From assembly GCA_034429695.1 (NCBI GenBank), contig DAOUGC010000233.1:1-49438 (forward strand): 49,438 nucleotides of DNA, read 5' to 3'. The notes beneath the pieces are model-generated. The model worked only from the letters and a program-made list of their open reading frames with translations, searched no databases and was not told the DNA's origin. This stretch comes from DAOUGC01 sp034429695. Lineage in GTDB: Bacteria > Chloroflexota > Anaerolineae > Anaerolineales > Anaerolineaceae. Positions 1 through 9,099 of this stretch are shown here, piece after piece; the first letter of the stretch is position 1; each line of letters opens with the position of its first letter. The translations under genes were made by a program, and so were the position numbers.

Positions 1-68
1 AGTACTTGACTTCTGGTAAGCGTAGCGTGACAATGGACATGGCAAGCTCCGAGTTCATGGCGGTCTAG
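1..68 (+). CDS. possible C-terminal end of an upstream gene (partial)
   Basis: Reading frame 3 is open from the window edge and encodes 21 residues ending ..SSEFMAV before TAG. It could be the tail of a gene entering from the left. I do not recognise the protein, and such a short open stretch can arise by chance. A T-run follows at about 99-104, but no convincing stem precedes it. Confidence 0.3.
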   Translation, partial: YLTSGKRSVTMDMASSEFMAV

Positions 69-163
69 GCAACTACCATATTACTCTGAGCTTGCTCTTT
101 TTTCAAAACCCACCAGCTTTGGGACGAACACTTTTTAACCGTTTGGATTGGTTTTTTGAGTAC

Positions 164-1006
164 TCACTCTGAATGAGACCCGGTGCTGATGGGGCGGGTG
201 GATGACAGCGTGGAGAAGGCAATCTCAGCCGGGATGCACAGATTCCAGTCCCAACTGTTCATATTGGGGATCATCTGGTATGCGGTCAAATCGAGATGCA
301 GGGGGGTGACCGAAACATAACCATCAGCCAGCGCACCGATATCGGTTCCAATTTCGGGGACGCCGGTGGGAGAGTCGCCAATCACCCAGTAATACGAACG
401 ACCACGCGGGTCGGTGCGTTTGTCCATTTTGTCATGATAAACGCGTAGTCCCATGCGCGTGATGCGCAGTCCTTTAATTTCATTGACGGGAAGTCGGGGA
501 ATGTTGACATTGAGCAGCGTGTCTGGCAACAGGCTCTGACGGGAAAACGCATCCACCACCCACGCAGCCACCTGTGCTGCAGCCGAGAAGTCAATCCGAC
601 CTTCATGATGAGGCTCTGAATCGAGCGACATGGCTATGGCAGGAATACCCCAGATGGCAGCCTCCATGGCTGCGGTGACTGTGCCTGAGTAGGTCACATC
701 GTGACCCAGGTTTGCGTATGGGTTAATGCCGCTGACCACCAGGTCGACTTTGTCAGCCAAAAAGCCGCACACAGCCAACGCCACGCAGTCTGATGGCGCT
801 CCATCAGTCGCCCAGGCCTGGGATCCGTCTGCCAGAATAACGTCCTTAACCCGTAATGGCCGGTCGATGGTTTTTACATGGCCAGATGCAGACCAGTTTC
901 GATCAGGCGCAAGGATGCTCACCTTGCCGAACTGACGCATTGCCTGGGCGAGAGCCAGCAGGCCGGGAGCGGTAATGCCGTCATCATTTGTAACCAGGAT
1001 GTGCAT
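164..1006 (-). CDS. surE: 5'/3'-nucleotidase SurE
   Basis: SurE family metal-dependent phosphatase that dephosphorylates nucleoside 5'- and 3'-monophosphates in the cytoplasm and has been tied to stationary-phase survival. The 280-residue protein begins MHILVTNDDGITAPG; the two Asp after Asn (D8, D9) are the family's metal ligands. Further family motifs are DRNWSASGH and SGINPYANLG..TYSGTVTAAMEA. I chose the internal ATG at 1006 because GAGGA lies about 5 nt upstream and because SurE proteins start with this beta strand; an earlier ATG at 1033 would add nine atypical residues. It lies downstream of the DegV-family gene, but a terminator at about 1101-1135 separates the two, so it may have its own promoter. 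Confidence 0.95.
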   Translation of the reverse strand: MHILVTNDDGITAPGLLALAQAMRQFGKVSILAPDRNWSASGHVKTIDRPLRVKDVILADGSQAWATDGAPSDCVALAVCGFLADKVDLVVSGINPYANLGHDVTYSGTVTAAMEAAIWGIPAIAMSLDSEPHHEGRIDFSAAAQVAAWVVDAFSRQSLLPDTLLNVNIPRLPVNEIKGLRITRMGLRVYHDKMDKRTDPRGRSYYWVIGDSPTGVPEIGTDIGALADGYVSVTPLHLDLTAYQMIPNMNSWDWNLCIPAEIAFSTLSSTRPISTGSHSE

Positions 1007-1100
1007 TTTTTCCTCGTGGTTTGTGCGTTCCATATTTTGTTGTCCACATTCATTTTATGGATTCTTTTTTAATGTTTCAGGTTGAACGCGTTAATGATAT

Positions 1101-1135
1101 GTAAAACAAAACCAGCCAGATGTTCATCTGGCCGG
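1101..1135 (-). terminator. intrinsic terminator after the DegV-family gene
   Basis: An 11-bp inverted repeat (CCAGCCAGATG with CATCTGGCCGG, one mismatch) spans 1112-1135. On the minus strand it is followed by TTTTGTTTTAC, giving a GC-rich hairpin plus U-tract just after the stop at 1164. Confidence 0.75.
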
Positions 1136-1163
1136 TCATGGTGATCAGGGGAAAACAACAGGA

Positions 1164-2021
1164 TCAGGCTTCGGCGTAACCGCACAGCGCCACCGCGCGC
1201 GGACCGGTATGCACACCAAGCACCGGTGAGACGATTGAAATAAGTAGTTCAGCCGGGTTGTGTTCAGCGCGCACACGTTCCATCAGGGCGGTGGCTTCGG
1301 GCAGGGCGGCGTTGTGCAACACCATGATGTGTTTGGGTCCATTGCCCTGCAGGTGACTGAAGAATTGTTTGTACAGGCCCTCAATGGCGCTGCTGCGTGA
1401 ACGCGCCGGGATGGAAGCACCCACTGTGCCGCTTTCGGGGTTGACGTAGATGAGAGGCTTGATCTGCAGCACCGAGCTGAGGAATTTCACCGCTCCCCCG
1501 ATGCGCCCGCCCTTGGTGAGGTACTCCATGGTGTCCAGCGAGATGTAATATACCATGCGTTTGCGGACATCATCAGCGGCACGCAGCATCTCCTGAATGG
1601 AGCCGCCCGCCTGACGGACGCGCGCTGCAGCCATCACCTGCCAGCCCAGACCCATGGAGTTGTTGCGTGAATCAACAATATGCACTGGGATGGGCGATTC
1701 CTGGGCGGCCTGCCTGGCTGAGCCAATCGTACCGCTCATGGCGCTGCTGATGGTGCATACCACCACTTCCTTTGCACCGGCTTCGGCAGCCTGGCAGTAG
1801 GCTTTGAGAAAATCCCCCGGGGTTGGTTGGGATGTGGTGGGGTGGATCTTGCTGGTCTCCAGCCGGGCATAAAAATCTTCCGGTGAGAGGGTGACGCGGT
1901 CCAGATAATGTTCGTCGCCCCACAGGATGCTCAGCGGGACGACGGTGATTTCATGTTCTTTAATCCATTCGGACGGCAGATCGCAGGTGCTATCGGTAAT
2001 CAGGGCGATTTGGTTCGGCAT
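1164..2021 (-). CDS. DegV family fatty-acid-binding protein
   Basis: DegV-family protein of 285 residues. In Firmicutes members (FakB) bind a fatty acid and present it to the FakA kinase; no fakA is visible here, so partner and role are inferred. Family signatures are ALITDSTCDLP near the N-terminus, SAMSGTIGSA (fatty-acid carboxylate/turn region) and SRNNSMGLGW. The ATG at 2021 is preferred because GAGAGAG lies just upstream; a TTG at 2036 would add five residues. It sits about 115 bp downstream of dut on the same strand. Confidence 0.9.
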   Translation of the reverse strand: MPNQIALITDSTCDLPSEWIKEHEITVVPLSILWGDEHYLDRVTLSPEDFYARLETSKIHPTTSQPTPGDFLKAYCQAAEAGAKEVVVCTISSAMSGTIGSARQAAQESPIPVHIVDSRNNSMGLGWQVMAAARVRQAGGSIQEMLRAADDVRKRMVYYISLDTMEYLTKGGRIGGAVKFLSSVLQIKPLIYVNPESGTVGASIPARSRSSAIEGLYKQFFSHLQGNGPKHIMVLHNAALPEATALMERVRAEHNPAELLISIVSPVLGVHTGPRAVALCGYAEA

Positions 2022-2136
2022 TGAATGCTCTCTCAATCATAATATTGCCGGCAACCGCCGGCAATCGTATTCTATTCTTTGTCAGGGCAGGATGCGAGTG
2101 CAGCGGGTCATATTTTGGTCATGCTTAAGACATATT

Positions 2137-2574
2137 TTAAGACGCCGAACGGGCGATGCCCCCATCCGCGCCGCGTTCGCTTTTCACCGCGTGGATCTCC
2201 GCCGGATTGACTTCTTCCAGTGCTTCGGTAAAAATGCGCACCTGCACCACCTGTGCCACGGGGTCACCGCGCTGGATGGTAATGGGTTGCGGGGTGTAAT
2301 TGATGACCTTGATCAGGATCTCGCCCTGATAGCCAGGGTCAATCACCCCTGCGCCAAGCAGGAAGTTTGAGCCGCTTTTGGGCTTGGCAAGCAGCATGAA
2401 GTCAGGGCGGATATCAAAAGTAAGGCCGGTGGGCACGCGGGCAGCAGAGAAGGGGGGAATCTCCACACTCTGGCTGGCACGCAGATCAACACCGGCATCG
2501 GTGGGGTGTTTGCGGGCAGGCAGAAAGGCATCATCGTTCAGGCGGGCAAAACGCAGGGTGGGGGTGTCGGTCAT
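2137..2574 (-). CDS. dut: deoxyuridine 5'-triphosphate nucleotidohydrolase (dUTPase)
   Basis: Trimeric dUTPase that hydrolyses dUTP to dUMP and PPi, keeping uracil out of DNA and feeding dTMP synthesis. All five family motifs are present in 145 residues: DAGVDLRA (1), PKSGSNF (2), GVIDPGYQGEI with the catalytic Asp (3), RGDPVAQVVQV (4) and the Gly-rich C-terminal SERGADGGIARS (5). Motif 2 reads PKSGS rather than the usual PRSG/PRSS, a conservative change. The length is normal for the family. Confidence 0.95.
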   Translation of the reverse strand: MTDTPTLRFARLNDDAFLPARKHPTDAGVDLRASQSVEIPPFSAARVPTGLTFDIRPDFMLLAKPKSGSNFLLGAGVIDPGYQGEILIKVINYTPQPITIQRGDPVAQVVQVRIFTEALEEVNPAEIHAVKSERGADGGIARSAS

Positions 2575-2803
2575 GGTTTATCCTCGAAGCGAATCTCTTT
2601 GATGGCAGGCAAGTTCACCATTGATAACGGGTGGAAAGGATTTTATCAGAAGCGCCAGTCGGAAAACCCATCAAATTCTTCTTGAATCGATGTAACTTTC
2701 ATGAGGTTGCTGCATCAAATTTCTTGTTGAAGAGATTACCCATCTGTCAGAAAAACCGGGGTGCCACCCCCGAAAAATTTGCAATCAAAAAGAGGAGTTT
2801 ATT

Positions 2804-3160
2804 ATGAGCAAACCTTTGCATGTTACTGATGCCGATTTCGAGAAAGTTGTCCTGCAGTCAACCCTGCCCGTGATCGTTGATTTCTGGGCTCCGTGGTGCG
2901 GACCGTGCCGGATGGTGGCTCCCACGCTGGACAAGATCGCCGCTGAGCAGGCTGGCAAACTGGTGGTCGCAAAAGTCAACACCGATGAAGACAACCAGTA
3001 CGCTGTGCGCTACGGGGTGCAGGGTATTCCGACCATGCTGTTCATCGTCGACGGCCAAGTGGTTCACCAGCAGGTGGGCGCGTTGCCCGAAGCCATGCTG
3101 AAGCAGGTGGTTGAGCAATTCCTCAAGTTTGTGGAAGAGCAAAAGACTCCCCAGGAGTAG
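2804..3160 (+). CDS. trxA: thioredoxin
   Basis: Cytoplasmic disulfide reductase of 118 residues. The active site is APWCGPCRM (Cys32, Cys35), with the buried Asp26 (VIVDFW) and the cis-Pro motif GIPTM. AGAGGAG lies 5-6 nt before the ATG, fixing the start. There is no signal peptide. The C-terminal tail is about 10 residues longer than E. coli thioredoxin and charged (EEQKTPQE). The gene is monocistronic: 229 bp of non-coding DNA precede it and a strong terminator follows. Confidence 0.96.
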   Translation: MSKPLHVTDADFEKVVLQSTLPVIVDFWAPWCGPCRMVAPTLDKIAAEQAGKLVVAKVNTDEDNQYAVRYGVQGIPTMLFIVDGQVVHQQVGALPEAMLKQVVEQFLKFVEEQKTPQE

Positions 3161-3174
3161 GACCGAAATTCAAA

Positions 3175-3210
3175 CAGCCGGATGAAGACCTCATCCGGCT
3201 GTTTTTTTCT
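3175..3210 (+). terminator. intrinsic terminator of trxA
   Basis: Perfect 11-bp stem CAGCCGGATGA / TCATCCGGCTG (3175-3185, 3191-3201) with a 5-nt loop, followed by seven Ts. Confidence 0.93.
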
Positions 3211-3388
3211 TAAGATTGTCTTGCATGTTTACAAATTAGTACGTGATTTGGTGTTTTTTGACATGTGTTCATAAGGGTTACAGACAAATAATTCGCATAA
3301 AACAAGTATGGGAAATAGGATTATGTAAATCAGCATATAATAAATTAATCTCAAACAAAACAGCCATGTGATAAGCAGGAGCGGGGTT

Positions 3389-4336
3389 ATGAAAATTCAC
3401 AGCCCAATATCCCTTTTGATGGAAACCATCGAACACGTTCGAACATCGTCCAGAATTCACTCCGCAAAACTTAGGAACAATGAAGCGATAACCCGGGCAG
3501 TATTGATCGATCCGATCGTTCAAGTTTTAGGCTGGGATACCCGCAATCCTGAGATGGTGGAATTCGAGAAATACTACAAAAATACCAAACTCGATTACGC
3601 ACTTAATGATTGTCGTGGTGAAGTAAATGTAATCCTTGAGGCGAAGGCTTTTGGGGCTAATTTAATGGAAGATAAAATTGTAAATACAATTTTGTCTTAT
3701 GGTATTACATATCGAGTCCCCAATATAATCCTCACAGATGGAATTATCTGGAAACACTACAAGATTGAAAATTTTTCTAATCTTACACCTGCAATTATCA
3801 ATTTGGAAACGGATCCAATTCATCTCGCCGCGCGGTATTTGATTGATAACCTTGATGCAACCCTCTTTTGGAATGAAGCTATCAATGTGACTGCTACTAA
3901 TAACCCGGTGGTTGCTGAGCCACCCCAGCTGATTGTTAACGGGAAAGCCATTGAGCAGGGCGATGGTTATATAAACCTCAGCGACTTGCCTTTATCGTTA
4001 ACCGGGAAAAAGGCTCCCCGGTCTTTACGATTGCCCAATGGCGAAATAAAAACAATATCAAATTGGAGAGACATATTAGTGGAATGTGTTAGATTTTTGT
4101 TGGCACATACACCCGATATAAACTTCCCTTTGTTGGATAAAGCTGGGAAGAAGTGTATCTTGATTGACTACTATAGAATGCCGCAAAAAGGGTCGATCAT
4201 ACAAGAACATTATCGGGGACGTGAGGTATATGTTTACCTGAATTACGATTCAAATCATATAGTCGCTAATTCTCAATTTGTTTTGGATATGGCCCCCGAA
4301 AAGGTCAAGGCGATGCCCTGTGGGGTTTTATTTTGA
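3389..4336 (+). CDS. HsdR_N / type IV restriction-like nuclease domain protein
   Basis: A 315-residue protein whose first ~150 residues match the N-terminal nuclease domain of type I restriction R subunits and stand-alone relatives (HSDR_N). It shows IDPIVQVLGWDTRNPEMVEFE, then D69 (LDYAL) and E84-x-K86 (LEAKAF), the PD-(D/E)xK pattern, then a LSYG..VPNIILTDGIIWKHY segment typical of these proteins. The C-terminal ~150 residues (NGEIKTISNWRDILVECVRFLL...) are unassigned. No methylase, specificity subunit or helicase lies nearby. The coding region and flanks are clearly more AT-rich than neighbouring genes, suggesting transfer. The start at 3389 is supported by AGGAGCGGGG upstream; a GTG at 3368 is the alternative. 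Confidence 0.7.
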   Translation: MKIHSPISLLMETIEHVRTSSRIHSAKLRNNEAITRAVLIDPIVQVLGWDTRNPEMVEFEKYYKNTKLDYALNDCRGEVNVILEAKAFGANLMEDKIVNTILSYGITYRVPNIILTDGIIWKHYKIENFSNLTPAIINLETDPIHLAARYLIDNLDATLFWNEAINVTATNNPVVAEPPQLIVNGKAIEQGDGYINLSDLPLSLTGKKAPRSLRLPNGEIKTISNWRDILVECVRFLLAHTPDINFPLLDKAGKKCILIDYYRMPQKGSIIQEHYRGREVYVYLNYDSNHIVANSQFVLDMAPEKVKAMPCGVLF

Positions 4337-4342
4337 GAGTGA

Positions 4343-4384
4343 GAAGAAATCAGTACCGGTCAAAAGGTACTGATTTCTTCTGTT
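4343..4384. terminator. bidirectional terminator between nuclease and MFS genes
   Basis: Perfect 15-bp inverted repeat GAAGAAATCAGTACC / GGTACTGATTTCTTC (4343-4357, 4366-4380) between convergent genes. T-rich sequence follows on both strands (TGTTT on plus; TCTCAAAATAAAA region on minus, weaker). Confidence 0.75.
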
Positions 4385-4388
4385 TCGC

Positions 4389-5699
4389 CTAATCCCCTGA
4401 CTCACAATCCACACAGCCAGTGGTGGGGACTGCCAGCCGGCGGTTTTCCATCAACTTCTGATAAGCTTCATCCAGCGGACGATTGAGGAACAACCACACC
4501 GCAGGGATCGCCATCAACAGGCTGAAGATGACCAGCAACGACTCAATGGTCACAAAGTCTGCGATGGGACCCATGATCAACATGCCGGTTGGCATGACAA
4601 TGTTGCTGATTAGCATTTGCACACCAAAGACGCGCCCCTGCATGTCCGGCTCAATTGATTCTTGAAGCAGGGTGATGGTGGGCACGTTGAGCATCGGCAT
4701 GGGAATGCCGGCCAGGAACATGAAAGCCAGATACAGGTAGAAATCCCGCGAGAGGCCCAGGCCGGTAAAAAGTACCGCCCACAGCAGGCAGCTTAACCCG
4801 ATGGTGCGGAAGTGGTTCTTGAAACCACCCCATGCGGTCATGATCATGCCGCCAATGATCGAGCCAACAAAAAAAGTGACTTCATTGGCTGTCAGCCGCC
4901 AGACTTCTTCGCCAAACGAGCGTGCCACCAGCAACGGGGTGAGGAAGATCACCGGGGTTGCCAGGAAGAATACCACCGCAAAGAAGAAGAACAGGGTCTT
5001 GATCGGACGGTGCTGGTTGATGTATGCCAGTCCCAGTTTCATATCTTCAAGATAACCCGTGGCGGGTTGGCCACCGGCCGCCTTCTGGTGGGGTGGAACC
5101 TTGAGCATGACCAGCAGCCCAATGGCGAGCAGGGCGGTGAACACGTCAATAAAGAAGATCGACTCAAGCCTTGAGAAGGACAGCAGCGTACCGCTGAGAA
5201 TGGGCGCGGCGATCATGATCACCGGTTGGATGGTGCCATTGATGCTGTTCACCTTGAGTAACTTTTCCTGCGGTACGATTTGCGGCATGAAGGCGTTCAC
5301 CGCGGGCGCTTGAATGCCAGCACCAACCGAGCGAACGGCGGATACCACAAAGATCAACCACAGTTCCTGATACCCCATCAGGAAGAAAATCGCCAGCACC
5401 AGCGTGCTTGCAGCGGTAAGTGCGTCGGATGCAATGATCAACAGACGGCGCGGGTAGCGGTCTGCCCAAACACCGGCAAAGATCGAGATCACAATCTGCG
5501 GCAGGAAACCCGCCAGGGTGGAAATGGTCAGCATGGCGCCAGACTGGGTGGTCAGGGTGATCCACCAGATGATGGCATATTGCACCAGCATGGAGCCAAA
5601 CATGGACAGGCCCTGGCTGGAGAGAAAGATCACGGTCTTCTTAATCCAATCACGCTCATTGTTTTCAGTTGATATTGCTGATTGTGTGGTGTTACTCAT
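4389..5699 (-). CDS. MFS transporter (MFS_3/macrolide-efflux-like family)
   Basis: A 436-residue integral membrane protein with about 12 hydrophobic segments. The stretch GFLPQIVISIFAGVWADRYPRR, with its D-R-x-x-R-R loop between helices 2 and 3, is characteristic of the MefA/enterobactin-exporter-like branch of the major facilitator superfamily, so it is probably a proton-driven exporter of a hydrophobic compound or drug. The substrate cannot be read from the sequence. It ends in a soluble tail with two Cys (GCVDCESGD). GGGAG lies about 9 nt before the ATG. It is a single gene with terminators on both sides. Confidence 0.85.
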   Translation of the reverse strand: MSNTTQSAISTENNERDWIKKTVIFLSSQGLSMFGSMLVQYAIIWWITLTTQSGAMLTISTLAGFLPQIVISIFAGVWADRYPRRLLIIASDALTAASTLVLAIFFLMGYQELWLIFVVSAVRSVGAGIQAPAVNAFMPQIVPQEKLLKVNSINGTIQPVIMIAAPILSGTLLSFSRLESIFFIDVFTALLAIGLLVMLKVPPHQKAAGGQPATGYLEDMKLGLAYINQHRPIKTLFFFFAVVFFLATPVIFLTPLLVARSFGEEVWRLTANEVTFFVGSIIGGMIMTAWGGFKNHFRTIGLSCLLWAVLFTGLGLSRDFYLYLAFMFLAGIPMPMLNVPTITLLQESIEPDMQGRVFGVQMLISNIVMPTGMLIMGPIADFVTIESLLVIFSLLMAIPAVWLFLNRPLDEAYQKLMENRRLAVPTTGCVDCESGD

Positions 5700-5835
5700 C
5701 CTTGCATACTCCCATACTCCCCCTCAATTATCACTAAAATTGTCCGATTAGCACGGATATTCTATGAATATAAGGCTTTTTTTTGAATTGTCAATGGGAA
5801 GCGGGTACCAATTTGATCGGGAAAATAAACCGGTG

Positions 5836-5881
5836 AAAACAAAAGCACTCCCTCCGCCGTAAACGTTTTTGGCGGAGGGAG
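5836..5881 (-). terminator. terminator of the GPH transporter operon
   Basis: Perfect 11-bp stem CTCCCTCCGCC / GGCGGAGGGAG (5848-5858, 5871-5881). On the minus strand it is followed by TGCTTTTGTTTTC. It lies 34 bp after the stop of the GPH transporter gene at 5915. Confidence 0.85.
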
Positions 5882-5914
5882 CAGGGGATCTGTGGGATGG
5901 GGGCTGATCTTTTG

Positions 5915-7261
5915 CTATTCGCCCGTGGAGGTTTGCGTCAGCCGGGCATGCATTTCACGGGTGATCGGATACCAGATCAACAGGGGCAGCGCAATGACAA
6001 ACGCCACCACCGGAACAATGGCAAAAAAGAAACGGATGCCAAACAACGCACGCGGAGTCTGGGCGGCGTCCGGGACATAGCCGTACAGCTTGAGCGCCCA
6101 CCCACTGGCAGCCACGCCCAACGCGCCGGTGAGTTTGCCGAGGAAGGAATTGACGCCGAAGTAAATCCCCTCGTGGCGTTCGCCTGTGGCAGCCTGATCC
6201 ACCTCAACCACGTCGGGGATCATGCTCCACGGGAAGACGTACTGGGCTGAGAAACCCAGCCCGGCGACGAAAGCGATCACATAGATCCACGGGGTGGGTC
6301 CCTGCGGCAGGAAATAAGCTCCCAGGATGGCAACACTGGCGATCGCCAGACCCAGCGCATAGGCAGGACCCTTGTTCATCTTCACCGAGGCATACCGCCA
6401 GGGAATCAGGAAAATGGCAATGGTTCCCAGCATGGCAAGCATGACAAACGGGATCTGGTCGGTCATTTGCAGTTGATAAGTGAGGTAGTACGGCAGCAGC
6501 GAGGTCAGCAGGGTGAAGCTGATGGAAATGATGGTGCTCATGATCATGTATTGCACAAATGGTCGGTTGCGAAACACATGGCGTATCTGTGACCAGGCGG
6601 GCATCTTTGCCGGTTGCAATTCGGCGCGGGCAGGCTCTTTGACACCGAACGCCGTCACCAGCAGGGTGATCAACGCCACTGCGCCAAACACCGCACCCAC
6701 CCCGCTGTACGCCGCGGTTTTTGTCCAGCCCATGCCGATGAACAAGCCTGCCAGGGCAGTGGTGGCAGCCGCGCCGAGGATGTACCCCAGCACGGTAAAG
6801 ATCATGCGGATGGAGATGAGCGATGTACGTTCGTCATAGTCATAGGTGAGTTCGGCGGACAACGCATAATAGGGAACACTGACCACGGTCTGAAAGGTGT
6901 CAGCCAGCAGGAATGTGCCCAGCACTGCAAGGAAAGCCGCAGCACCCTTCAAACCGGGGGGAAGGGAGAACAGCAGCCATACCGACAACCCGAATGGGAT
7001 GGCGCCCAGCAGCATGTAAGGCTTGCGCCTGCCCCAGCGGCTGCGCGTGCGATCAGAAAAGTAGCCAAACAGCGGGTCATTGACCGCGTCCCAGGTGAGT
7101 TTGCTCACCAGCAGCGCGCTGCCCGCCAGGGCAGGGTCAATGCCGGCGATATCGGTGTAATAAAACAACAGGAAAAACTGGATCGAAGCGGTAAGAAGCG
7201 AAATACCCAGGTCGCCAACGCCGTACAGGATCTTTGCTTTGGTGGTCAGTTTTTCAGGCAC
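5915..7261 (-). CDS. GPH-family (MelB-like) sugar:cation symporter
   Basis: A 448-residue, 12-helix transporter of the glycoside-pentoside-hexuronide family, which couples sugar or glycoside uptake to Na+ or H+. Diagnostic parts are the N-terminus KAKILYGVGDLG..FFLLFYYTDIAG, WDAVNDPLFGYFSDRTRSRWGRRKPYML (the helix 2-3 loop), and the Asp in helix 2 that helps bind cation in MelB. The start is GTG at 7261 with GGAGAG 7 nt upstream. It overlaps the end of the GxGYxYP gene by 8 bp, so the two are translationally coupled and probably act on the same substrate. Confidence 0.9.
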   Translation of the reverse strand: MPEKLTTKAKILYGVGDLGISLLTASIQFFLLFYYTDIAGIDPALAGSALLVSKLTWDAVNDPLFGYFSDRTRSRWGRRKPYMLLGAIPFGLSVWLLFSLPPGLKGAAAFLAVLGTFLLADTFQTVVSVPYYALSAELTYDYDERTSLISIRMIFTVLGYILGAAATTALAGLFIGMGWTKTAAYSGVGAVFGAVALITLLVTAFGVKEPARAELQPAKMPAWSQIRHVFRNRPFVQYMIMSTIISISFTLLTSLLPYYLTYQLQMTDQIPFVMLAMLGTIAIFLIPWRYASVKMNKGPAYALGLAIASVAILGAYFLPQGPTPWIYVIAFVAGLGFSAQYVFPWSMIPDVVEVDQAATGERHEGIYFGVNSFLGKLTGALGVAASGWALKLYGYVPDAAQTPRALFGIRFFFAIVPVVAFVIALPLLIWYPITREMHARLTQTSTGE

Positions 7262-8960
7262 GGGGATCTCTCCGTTGGTTGGAAAAACGTTGTGCCGCGC
7301 GCAGGAAGACGTCGGCGCGGAGGATGTGAATATGCTCGTCGGTCACGCTTTGCGCGAAATGGACGATGTCAGCCAGGGTGGTGCGGTAGGCAAACAGATG
7401 CACACCGATAAATCTGGGCCGGGGGCCAGGCGCAGTAATCAAATCCTGCACTCCCCGCAGTACGTCCTCAGCAGAAGCGCCGATTTGAGCCACAGGGGGC
7501 CACTGGTTGGCGATAAACATGGCGTTGCCCACCTGTTTTTGCGGTGCGCGCGTCAACACGGCATAGCCCGCCAGGTAGCCATCCAGCCCATCGGATTGCT
7601 GCGCCATGTCGCGGAAAACACGGGCGGGTGGGTCTGCCACGTAAGCCGTGATCACGCTCATGCCGGCTTGCTGGCAGATGCGGCGACTTTCCACCAGATA
7701 AGCGCGCAGGTTGGGCGCCAGTGGTGGGATGATGTACCCCGCGCCGGACGGCCCGGCGATCAGGCAGTCGTTGGGGGTGGCAGAACGAATGTATTTCTCG
7801 AGCAAGGCCGGGGCAAGCTCGGCCAGCAGCGGCTGGGTCTCCCAGTTGAATGGTACGGAACCACGTTGGGCGCTGTACCAGTTGCCCAGTTCGCCTGTGC
7901 TCATCATCATTAATTGATCACCGTCAGACAGGGTAAAGGTCAGGTAAACGCCATTGGGGTCCAGCTCAATATCAGGGGCAGGTGCGGGCGGTTGCCAGCC
8001 GAGCGGCTGCACCTGACTGTGGAAGGAAAAGTTGGCTGCCAGGTGCGATGGAACCAGGCGCAATCCATTTGCAGACAGGTGCAGCATGAAAGCCAGTTCG
8101 TCGTCGCGTTTGGTGTGCCAGCCGAAGATGGTGGGGTGGGGTGCTGCCGGAACCGCACGCATTATCTGCGTTGCCAGTTTAACCTCAGGTGAACGTGCAG
8201 CCATCATTGCCAGCCCCAGGCGGCGTACATGGCCGTCCAGCCGCAGGGCAAAAACGATCTCACGCATCCATGCCGGTCCGAATGCCAGCATGAGCAGCAA
8301 TTGGTCGCCAATTCCCCCGGATTTGCTTGCCAGGTTGTAGGTGAAGATTTTATTTTGGACCAAATAGTCCACAAATTCAGGGCGCTGCCAGTCGGGTTCA
8401 ATGCAGGCCAGCATATCGGGTTTGCAGTTTGCCCAAAGATTTTCAAACGCCCATCGGTAAAGTTCAACGCGGTTGTGCCATTTGCCGACCAGGTTGTGAA
8501 CGACGGGCAAACCCAGTTGCTGCGCCCAATCGGTCATGGCGGTTTCCACCGGCAGCAAAGCCTCCTGGGCGGCCAACATCAAGGCGATGTTGGCGCTGTC
8601 GGGGAAGGATGCGTCCCATATCACACACCCCCTGATGTGTTCCCGGTACTGCCTGATGAGGTCATCCAGGCTGGCGGTGGTTTGAAAACGAAAGCCATGT
8701 TCGCCACGATAGTATTCGAGATTGTTTTGATCCTGATTGCCGAGTAACTCCCGGTATTTGCCGTACCACAGCGCGTCATCCAGAAAGACCTCATTGGTAC
8801 GGCGAGCGGCGGGGTCATCATAGATGCCGTAATCCAAAAAGATGGCCGGGCCGGAGCGGTTGACCAGGCCCTGCAAGGCCGCTGCGCACAGGCGTTGAGC
8901 GTAGGAAAGATCGGAGACATCCAGAATGTCCATTTCGCTGATTTTTTTTGTTGGGGGCAT
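7254..8960 (-). CDS. GxGYxYP-family protein (putative glycoside hydrolase)
   Basis: A 568-residue protein without a signal peptide. GPSGAGYIIPPLAP (about residues 405-418) resembles the GxGYxYP signature of a family of uncharacterised, presumed carbohydrate-active proteins. The N-terminal ~200 residues (MDILDVSDLSYAQRLCAAALQGLVNR.. and W-rich segments) also look like this family, in which a substrate-binding N-domain precedes a TIM-barrel-like catalytic region. Activity is unproven. The lack of a secretion signal together with the overlapping sugar symporter suggests it acts on an imported glycoside. No clear ribosome site precedes the ATG at 8960; M10 (MDILDV) is an alternative start. Confidence 0.75.
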   Translation of the reverse strand: MPPTKKISEMDILDVSDLSYAQRLCAAALQGLVNRSGPAIFLDYGIYDDPAARRTNEVFLDDALWYGKYRELLGNQDQNNLEYYRGEHGFRFQTTASLDDLIRQYREHIRGCVIWDASFPDSANIALMLAAQEALLPVETAMTDWAQQLGLPVVHNLVGKWHNRVELYRWAFENLWANCKPDMLACIEPDWQRPEFVDYLVQNKIFTYNLASKSGGIGDQLLLMLAFGPAWMREIVFALRLDGHVRRLGLAMMAARSPEVKLATQIMRAVPAAPHPTIFGWHTKRDDELAFMLHLSANGLRLVPSHLAANFSFHSQVQPLGWQPPAPAPDIELDPNGVYLTFTLSDGDQLMMMSTGELGNWYSAQRGSVPFNWETQPLLAELAPALLEKYIRSATPNDCLIAGPSGAGYIIPPLAPNLRAYLVESRRICQQAGMSVITAYVADPPARVFRDMAQQSDGLDGYLAGYAVLTRAPQKQVGNAMFIANQWPPVAQIGASAEDVLRGVQDLITAPGPRPRFIGVHLFAYRTTLADIVHFAQSVTDEHIHILRADVFLRAAQRFSNQRRDPRA

Positions 8961-9035
8961 GGATTAATTATAGATCCAAAGGCAATCCCCCCTTCAGCCG
9001 GCTGGCTGCCGGGGAGGAAGGTTTGGCACAGATCG

Positions 9036-9064
9036 GCGGGCAAACAACGATTTTGTTTGCCCGC
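9036..9064. terminator. strong hairpin between DUF305 and GxGYxYP genes
   Basis: Perfect 12-bp stem GCGGGCAAACAA / TTGTTTGCCCGC with a 5-nt loop, 35 bp after the DUF305 stop. No U-tract follows on the minus strand, so it may act as an mRNA 3'-end or stability element rather than a classical terminator. The remaining 139-bp gap shows nothing else. Confidence 0.45.
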
Positions 9065-9099
9065 TTCCTGGTGGTTTCAATATTTATTATTAGTCTGGA

